Both the position numbers and the translations under genes were made by a program. From Hydnum rufescens UP504 (taxonomy: Eukaryota > Basidiomycota > Agaricomycetes > Cantharellales > Hydnaceae): a DNA stretch of 64,000 bases. The stretch spans positions 310,001-374,000 of the forward strand of contig MU128914.1 of NCBI GenBank assembly GCA_014904985.1, read 5' to 3'. The notes under the pieces are model-generated. The model made no database searches. It was not told the origin of the DNA and was given only the letters and a program-made list of their open reading frames with translations. Of the stretch, positions 56,442-64,000 are shown piece after piece (the stretch's first letter is position 1; each line of letters begins with the position of its first letter).

Positions 56442-57409
56442 AGAAATGCTTTTTAGGCTATTTCAGCTCTAAGTCTTAGCAGGCAGCCACACTAGTAAAG
56501 CCAGGTGACCTAGACATGTAATTAGGTAACCTGGTAAGGCTAGCCTCATGACTTAAGAGTCCTTTTGGTCCATAAATGGTAGTCAATATTGAGGGAAACA
56601 TTAAGGGCCATAGCAACCCTAAATTAGACCTCATAAAGGCACCATAGCAACACCATTAGGAGATGCTGTGCTCTTCTAGAACATGGACTCCACCCTTCTA
56701 GAACCATTGCTGTGCTACACCCTTCTAGAATGTGTGAGTCATAAGATATTTTTAGGGTAGAACAATAAGTTCATTTAGGAACAATAGGGCATATGAGTCA
56801 TAGGTTATTTTTAGGATAGAACAAAAGGTTCATTTCCCATCCTTCTATAACTAGACAGGGGCACCTTAGGCAGCCCTATTTCGGTACCTAATTAGATAGT
56901 GTTTTCTTGGTAAAATAGTGTGTCTAATAGGCCTATGTGCATGTGGCCCCACATGTACTCAGCACCTGGCATGGGCCCCCGGTCCCACCTACACCATTAG
57001 GTCTCATGGGGCCCTGCCAGACAATTTTTTAGACTCTGGCCCCATGGAAACATGCTCTCAGTTTGGATCCCTGCCGGCAATCATCCAACTCCTTTTTTGT
57101 ACAAGTGCCGGCATCGGCTTCCTTTATCTCTGTCATAGACTTTTTTTTTTCTAAGTCCAGCAGTATCTTTTTCCGTATTCTTCCAACTCCATATGCAGCA
57201 ATCACTCCAATCAAAAACTTTATGAGATTTCAAGCAGGCTAGTCTAAACTGAATGTGGGAAGGGCAAAGTATTGACAGGAAAGGGGGTGGTGAGGGGATT
57301 GTGATGTCGCATGGATTACGACATGGAAATTATAACAACGGATGAGAAGTGTGTGACACGGGAATTTGACACAAGAAGTATGGCGATGGAAAAAGTACAG
57401 CAATGTGAG
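56442..57409. other. Gene-free stretch
   Basis: AT-richer sequence with small local repeats (caccattaggagatgctgtgct, gagtcataggttatttttagg and variants near 56,740-56,840). No coding motif or RNA gene recognised. Confidence 0.4.
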
Positions 57410-57830
57410 AACTATGACCATGATGCGAGAATGATGATGACGCGAGGAATGATGACGATGACGATGCAGAAACGACGACAACGATGCGGAAATGACGACA
57501 ACGGTGCAGAAACAACGATGATGCGGAAACGACAACGATGCGGAAACGACAGCGATGCGGAAACGACAACGATGCGGGAATGACAACGACAATGTGGGAG
57601 TGACAATGATAACACAGAAATGTCAATGATGACGCGGAAACAACAACAACAATGCAGAAATGACGACGACAACACGGAAACGACAACGACGACACGGAAA
57701 CGATGACGACGACACGGAAACGACAATGACGACACGGAAATGACAACGACGATGCAGGAATGATGATGACGATGCGAGAATGAGAACAACAACAATGAGG
57801 TGGATGATGAGGATGGAGGAGGATGATGAC
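57410..57830. repeat. Low-complexity minisatellite (ACGACAACGATGCGGAA-like units)
   Basis: Degenerate units of roughly 15-21 nt rich in GAC, AAC and GATG, with gacacggaaacgac and gatgcggaaacgac as the commonest cores. Long open frames on minus through it (Ser/His/Val/Phe-rich) are a by-product of the repeat. Confidence 0.85.
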
Positions 57831-57936
57831 ACGGCTGGAAATGTAGGGGGAAAGGAGGGTGACGGCAAGGCTAGAAATGCAGGGGATATCAGCTGCAAAG
57901 AAGCGGAACCTGGCTGGTTTATGTGAAGATTGACCG

Positions 57937-60900
57937 TCAAGGAGGAAAGTTTGAGCCTGTAGATACTCTCCAGATGTCTGGGCCAGTATGCGATGCTGCC
58001 GAAAAATCCTGGGAGTTGAAGTTCTGCTGCGAGGGGCTGTAGCCCTGCTGCAAGAGACCGTGGCTCTGCTGCGAGGGACCATAGCTCTGCTGCGAGGGAC
58101 CGTAGCTCTGCTGTGAGGGACCGTAGCTGCGCTGGGCATCGAAGGATGACGATCCCAATGAATCGGGCTGCAACGTGCCTTGGTATGCTGACATAAGATC
58201 TCCATAGCCATACAGCTGACGGAGCTGCGGAGCAGACACAGATCTTGATGACGACGGGTTTTGGGGTTGATAAGTAGGAGGGAAGTTGTTCATGGGAGCA
58301 AGGGACTGAATTGAATACCATTGAAGGATTGGGTTCCGCCGCCAGCATGCACTTGCAAGGCACCTGGCCCAAAAAGATCGAGTCCACCACCATGGCCAGT
58401 TGATCATGCGAAAGATGTGCCAATACTGCTTTCAGCAGTAATGAAGGGATTGAAGGCAGATCCTGAGGGGGCACTGATGTTGCCATTAACGTCCAGAGGA
58501 ATCGACATGTGACTTGAGGCAGGGGCATCAGTGTGAGTCACAAGGGGCGACTCGACAGGTGCAGGACTGGCTTCGATGCCGCCAGTTGTGAGGAGAGACT
58601 CAGGAACATTAATATTAGAAGCAGCTGTGGCATTGGGTTCTGCGTCGTCAGTGATGACGGGAGAGTCAACGGACACAGCACTATGGGCTGGTATGGTAGT
58701 GGCGGCTGCCCGTGCCGCCCTACCATGCTTCTTGCCCCTACCCTCAGGCTTGCCAGGAATTGGGCGTTTACCCCTCCTTGCGACAGCAACTGCAGGGTCT
58801 CGCATATCCTCGGCATCCTCCAGGTATCGCTGCGACGAACTGACCCGCATCAGGATCCCCCCGTTACGATCAGTCATAATCGCGACAGCGGCCTGGGCCT
58901 CAAGAGACATCTTCGCATCACCTGTTTCACAAAGTGGTGTCGGATTACGTTTGAAGCACTAGAGAACTGTCGTACGCACCCGTGCTCCACCGACGAACAC
59001 CAATGACAATATTTGAAGGAGCCTTGTGGAATTCGGAACAGAGCAGACGCCAGCTGACAACTGAATTCGAGGCATTGCGATCCAGATTTGCGAAACCTGG
59101 CATGACTCCCCAATTTATAATTTCAAGCTGGTGCCCATAGAGAAGGTCGGGAAGACTTTGCCAAGGAAACCGTTCCTCAAGACTCACGAACGGCTCTATG
59201 CAAACTATAATATTAGAACTTGTACTGTAGAGCTTGAATATAAAAACGTACTAAATAATGCTCTTAAGTGCTTGCCGCTTGCTGCCTTGGCCTTTGAGAT
59301 ATCGGCAAGCTCGCACGCCATTCGCTTGCCTGGGCAACTTCAGGATTTAGCTCCACTTGTTGAAGCCTAATGGCATCACTATTGACAAAGATATAAAACT
59401 GCCAGATGATATTACCGAGAGGGTTGTTGATGCTGGTCCAAAACCGTCGTGCTGCATCGGATCCATAGAAAACGCCATTTCGTGCCGCAGATTTATCATC
59501 ATGCGCTCGCCCGCTTACCATGAGGATGATGGTGTGTGCACCAGCCATCGTCAAGGTTTGTGCCTGAATAGAAGATCAGTACAAGTAACACTCATTCTAT
59601 CAATCTACTCACTCGCGCAACCATTCCATCCTGTTCCGCAGCCATCAAACGACTTAACCCTGCTCCTTCCGATGCTCGCTTGAGGTCATCAATCTCAACC
59701 GTGACCATCTCGGCTCGCAGGCGGCACAACTGCTCATCCAGGTCGCCAATTGTTTCGTGCTTGGTCTTGAATGCATACCAGGCAGGCGTGACGACCTCCT
59801 TCATGTAATCGCCCTGTTCGCCTTGTAAATGCATATTAGGACAGTGAAATGAGTTCATAAACCAATAAGAACTTACGATGCCCAACTTCACCCCGAGGAG
59901 GATTTGGAGCCTCTTTCATGTACGACCGCGACCAGCCATTGAAAGCGTTCTTTTCACGTTGACCCTTCTCCTTGTCTACCTTGGCATGATTAACGAGCCT
60001 GAGCTCAGCGGCCTTAAGAAGTTTCAGCCGGGGATACTGGCTCTCGTCCGCTAGCGCGCCGAGATCCTCAAGAAACTGGTCCCTGAGCCACTGAGCCTTC
60101 AGTATGACAGCTTCAGGGACTGGTCCATCCAGGAAGGGAAGGGAAGACCGAATGGAAGGATTGTTGGGCCAGAAATCAGGATCATGATAACGGTCATCAT
60201 CGTGAAGTGCCACGTTGACAACATGAGTGGTAGTGTTCAAGACGGGCCCACATTTTTTCGAATTAGCACTGGACGGCAGCCCTTCAACATCGCGAATGGA
60301 GGCCCTGGACAAGGGCAACCGATTTCGCCTCAATCCGCCACTCGAGCCCAATGTGTCGGAGCCCAATGTGTCGGGAATGCTGAGGATCATTTCCTCGCTA
60401 TCTTCTTCGGATAGAGTGAGAGGGTAAGACGATGGGTAAGGTGTGGAATTATCGCGGGCTGCAGCGGATTTCAGCGGTGACAGAGTGCCGAATTGGGGAC
60501 TTTGAGCCGATATATCAGGGACTGGAGATTCGTCGCTATCGAGAGAATGAGAGTTGATGCGATTCCTTTTGGTTTGAGGTGGTGCATCGTCCAGTGAACG
60601 TGTCTTTCAATTGCAAGAACATCAGCACAAATCCGAAGAGAATAACCGGACGATCACTCACATCTGCACTGGAATAACCTGGTTTACCCTTCTGGGGCCG
60701 CTGGGGAGAAGAAATTGAAGGCAGAATCGTGCGGAGTGGCACAGAATCAGGGGAGCCACCTCCATCTTCATCGTCACTGTCACCACCCCCCTCTTCATCG
60801 TCTCCCTCTTCACTGTCGCCGCCATCCTCATCTTCGTTCGTCCTGATTGTGGCCGAAGGCACTGCAAGACTCGGTTTGGTATTCTTGTTCGGCACGGAAA

Positions 60901-61252
60901 GTGAGGTCGAAAGAGGACTGGTAGGGGTAGCGTGAGAAGGAAGAGGATTCGTCTCAAGTATGGAGAGATGATGAGAGGCCAGGCGGGACTTGGTCAAGCT
61001 TTTTGATTCAACACCGACAGTCGTAGTCACCACAGATGCCATGGCCTTCTCCGTTGGCTTCCGTTGGCGTTTGCTAGTGCGGACGCCAGGCTCGTCAGCC
61101 ATCTGGGGGCCTTCCTCACTGTCCGATGAGACGACAGCTTTCTTGCGCTTCGGGCCCTTTCGTCCAGGCCTCACATGAGATGAATTTGAGGCCAGAGCAG
61201 GTTCGGCAACTGGGGGTGTTTTTTTTTTGGCTGGTGCCTTTGTGCGTGCCAT
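57937..61252 (-). CDS. Unrecognised multi-exon protein with basic N-terminus and Gln-rich tail
   Basis: ATG at 61252 opens MARTKAPAKKKTPPVAEP, a lysine-rich region with RPGRKGPKRKKAV (nuclear-signal-like), followed by a Glu/Asp/Gly acidic block (about 60,830-60,740). Central exons give SQYPRLKLLKAAELRLVNHA, a GDYMKEVVTPAWYAFKTKHE helix, an apparent coiled coil, RNGVFYGSDAARRFW, RFPWQSLPDLLYGHQLEIIN and ARRGKRPIPGKPEGRGKKHG. The tail has three exact SYGPSQQ heptads (about 58,120-58,070) and ends at TGA 57937-57939. Splicing at GT-AG sites near 58,430-58,320 bypasses an apparent TGA at 58,402. I do not know the function; similar lineage-specific proteins occur in Agaricomycete repeat-rich regions. 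Two adjacent genes, split near 59,200, are an alternative. Confidence 0.55.
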
Positions 61253-61384
61253 GCAGAGTACAAGGTATGCAGCGAGCAAGAACTCGCCAACGACACCTTT
61301 TGTCACTCTGGGGCCACTTCACAGGGAAAGGAAGGTGAGCAAGAGCAGAGACGGATTCCGGAGAACTCCAGTATTACATAATGA

Positions 61385-62515
61385 CTATCCACGTAAATAA
61401 CGAGGCACATCCAAATCGAGTTCGAGTACTATGCGCCAGCAGTCATTTCGGTAGCCAAAGGTTTCATCGGCTCGACATGTAGATGACCGTTCCACATTGA
61501 CACAAGAACCCCCGTCTTCTATTACCCACTTCGCAATGAGCCGAATGAGCTTGTCGTACGGTCCGTTAGTCGGCCACATGTATACTGAAAATTCCTTCAC
61601 TTGAGACCGAGGAGGAGGCTCCAGATGGCCGCGCATCACCATCTCCAAACGGCGGAGATAAGGAGGGATGTCGGATATGGCAATTGATGCCAGCTTATCG
61701 AAAAGCCATGTCTTCTCAAATGACACAACGTCCATCGGACGGATTCGTTCTTTGGCAAGCGGAGGTAGCAACGATTGATTGCCTCCTGAAAGGCGTGGAG
61801 GAAATGTGAGGGTGTCAAGGAATCGATGCTTGAAAGACGACGACGGGTTGGAGTTGTGTTCTTGCCACCATGCGCGTTCGAATGAATGGGAGATGAGTAT
61901 TTCCCGGCATGTCGGTGGGAGACGAATCGCTGAAGTGATGAGAGGCGCACGTTTCACCATCTCCTGGAGATCTGATTGTGAGCGATGATAAGCGATTGCA
62001 TGTTCAATATATCGAGGCTCGAATAACCAGATGTATGACACCATTTCCGTGAAAACATCCTTGATTTGGAACTGGCTCAAGCCTCGAATTTCAGCCTGAG
62101 ACGTTAGGGTGTTGTAAACCATACCCAGGTGTCGTCGAGATTTGAAGGCAAGACACATTGACCATGTTCGAAAGCCACGGTGTTTCTTCTGCTGGGTTTG
62201 TCGTACACCAAGGCAACCGTAAGGGGCGAATTCTTCGAGCCAACGTTCCCGCTCAGCACCCTTGGGCAGAGGGCCGACGACAAGGGTATACCACTCGTGT
62301 ACAGGGATCCGAGCCATCGGATATGGAGTGTCAGTGAAAAGGAGTGGTATCGTATTATTGCTGGCATCCATGGCTGACTCTGATGGCGCAGGGGTGCCAG
62401 GGTCGCAAAGAGAGGTGCGTTGAGGGTGGAGTACTGGAGGAAGAATGAGTGGATGTACATTCTGGATGACATTGGGAGCTGGGTCCAGCATTGGTGCCAA
62501 GCTGTAAAATAGCAT
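61385..62515 (-). CDS. Unrecognised protein, about 376 residues
   Basis: A long uninterrupted frame from ATG 62515 (MLFYSLAPMLDPAPN) to the stop at 61385, possibly starting instead at a later Met (MDASNN). Notable segments are IPVHEWYTLVVGPLPKGAER, RGFRTWSMCLAFKSRRHLGM, RAPLITSAIRLPPTCREILI and a C-terminal DCWRIVLELDLDVPRYLRG. No catalytic motif, signal peptide or membrane segment is seen. It is likely a lineage-specific basidiomycete protein. The frame is open with ordinary codon use over 1.1 kb, which supports a real gene. It is tandem with the preceding gene on minus, about 130 bp apart. Confidence 0.5.
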   Translation of the reverse strand: MLFYSLAPMLDPAPNVIQNVHPLILPPVLHPQRTSLCDPGTPAPSESAMDASNNTIPLLFTDTPYPMARIPVHEWYTLVVGPLPKGAERERWLEEFAPYGCLGVRQTQQKKHRGFRTWSMCLAFKSRRHLGMVYNTLTSQAEIRGLSQFQIKDVFTEMVSYIWLFEPRYIEHAIAYHRSQSDLQEMVKRAPLITSAIRLPPTCREILISHSFERAWWQEHNSNPSSSFKHRFLDTLTFPPRLSGGNQSLLPPLAKERIRPMDVVSFEKTWLFDKLASIAISDIPPYLRRLEMVMRGHLEPPPRSQVKEFSVYMWPTNGPYDKLIRLIAKWVIEDGGSCVNVERSSTCRADETFGYRNDCWRIVLELDLDVPRYLRG

Positions 62516-64000
62516 TGCTGTGAGTAGCACTGAATGAGTAGTATCACTTGAATCGAACGAACCATGACTCCTCACTAGGGGTTCGTGGGTACGTGCAAGC
62601 GAGACTTGGCATCGAAATAAGGGTATTTCCGGGACCAGGGTCAAGAGCGTTATGGGTGCACCAGTACAGAGACAAAAGAAGAATATGAGCGCAGCGTGAG
62701 GTGAGGTCAGATTTGGTCCACCAGCTCGGCTATTTTCGGCTTAGGTAATCACAACCTCATTGGGCACCAAACGAAGACACTCAATGAGAAATGAAAACAA
62801 ATGAGATGTGATCAGAGAGAGGGAAGGGAAAAGAAAATAAGCAAGAAATAGAATAAAGTGAGAGTACAAGGCCAGGGCCTGGTTTCGTACGTCTCCAGCT
62901 TGGTCTCGGCCAACCCCGTATTGCATTAGAGGGACTGGGTCACAGGTATGGAACCATGGGTTCGTAAATAAGCAAACATACTTATTAGAAACTCCCAATA
63001 TGAACTCCAGTAAGGCTCGGACTGTGTTTCCGGCAGTCAGAAAAAGTCGCCGATCCTTGACTGAGCTTACAGTCGAAATAGGTCAATATATGGAATTTGC
63101 CATGTAATGCTTGTGACTTCAGGGCGTTACACCAGTTCTCAATATGCATCAATCATATGTCTGGGAAATCTAAAAAATCAAGATAATGAGGGTTTATTGT
63201 AGATGGAAATTCAAGCTGATTGGTGCATACCAATCTTAAATTGAATGAGCCAGTAATGTATTTTACTATATGGGGGCTACTGTCGTCATTATTGAGCGTG
63301 AATTTCTGGTATTTTCAAAATATGTTCTTATATACTAAGAGTAAAATTTACTATGTAGCACTGATATATCTTATCTAGCCCAAGAAATTGTTATGCGGAT
63401 AATAATATATTCATTTATTGTATCTGCGCCTGTTGCGCTCCTTTTGGGCCACAATTTCAAGGGTTTTCTCATATCCAGAGATTTAATTGGAGTAATGAAA
63501 ATATTAAGAGATTCACAGCCCTATTGACTAAGATGAAAGTCATGTATCGCGCCACCATTTTGTTGCTTGAATTCTCTTCTTCTAAATTTATGATGGTACT
63601 TGTCTTAAAATTGAGGTGGTCATTATTTTGTAAGGTCATAGGATTATATGGGGGTCTGAAGCAAATAGAACAGCCATGGAAACCTTAGGAACATAGTATC
63701 AAGAGCTATTATGGTGATAATTCACATGGCGTTGAGTCCGCGTGGCGGAACCAAATTCGTTCACGTATGCTGGAATTAAATTCGTCCATCATGTCAAACG
63801 CAACAAACACACGCCTGTGCCACTGTTTATTTCCCGGTGCGTCAAATTGTGGTTGGTTACGGGCTTGCATTTGCTGACGCACCCAGCCAAGCTCCGGGTC
63901 TCAAACTCGGTTGAAAACCCTAATGAGGAATACTATACCTGCATGAATCGGGGCAGTCCGCGCCCTTCTTGCAAGTATTTTGGTGAGTTCAATCTTCCAC
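62516..64000. other. Gene-poor right end
   Basis: About 1.5 kb, AT-rich from 63,000 on. No reading frame longer than about 85 codons, no RNA gene and no repeat shared with the rest of the window were recognised. Confidence 0.4.

Noticed and set aside
57239..58211. Long Ser/His/Phe-rich minus-strand frames near 57.3-57.9 kb as genes
   Set aside because: They run through the GAC/AAC/GATG minisatellite in several frames at once, which is expected from the repeat alone.

Overview
The window is nuclear DNA of a filamentous basidiomycete. Genes are split by many 50-60 nt GT-AG introns (a few GC-AG), and the proteins (LIS1/PAC1, kinesin-4-like motor, YTH m6A reader, SAPS subunit, Cdc4-like F-box/WD40, CCL2-like mushroom lectins, Agaricomycete-type tyrosine recombinase) point to Agaricomycotina, most likely Agaricomycetes. 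I cannot name the genus.

Positions 1-26,114 are a conserved gene block: a SAPS-type phosphatase subunit (minus, runs off the left edge), a short-chain dehydrogenase (plus), a kinesin (minus) divergent from the dynein regulator LIS1/PAC1 (plus), a YTH-domain m6A reader (minus), arginase (plus) and a Cdc4/Fbw7-like F-box WD40 protein (plus). Splice structure can be read directly for most of these.

Positions 26.1-43.6 kb are a repeat-rich zone of segmental duplications that carries five copies of a small four-exon gene. I recognise it as a CCL2-type beta-trefoil lectin family, a class of fungal defence lectins. Three copies (A, B, E) are on minus and two (C, D) on plus; D is broken. Between C and D lies the 5' part of an eRF1 methyltransferase gene (MTQ2), cut by a 25-N assembly gap and with a repeat terminus 2-3 bp before its start codon. 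MITEs and a tRNA-like short element sit in the duplicated blocks, and one MITE has a visible empty site in the sister copy.

Positions 43,577-54,698 are one Ty1/copia retrotransposon (minus strand) with 391-bp LTRs, a GTGAC target duplication and a half-tRNA-iMet primer site. Its polyprotein is broken only by TGA codons. Nested at its gag start is the most unusual object here: a 5.5-kb foldback element (48,666-54,202; 8-bp duplication CCCAAATC) made of two inverted arms around a central palindrome at 51,877/51,878. Each arm is an array of exon-intron modules read outward from the centre. Every module has a palindrome at the exon 3' end and a second hairpin inside a roughly 100-nt intron with donor, branch-point and acceptor signals. 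I know of no described family with this layout.

Positions 54.7-64 kb hold a decayed tyrosine recombinase, a low-complexity minisatellite, two unrecognised protein genes on minus and a gene-poor right end.
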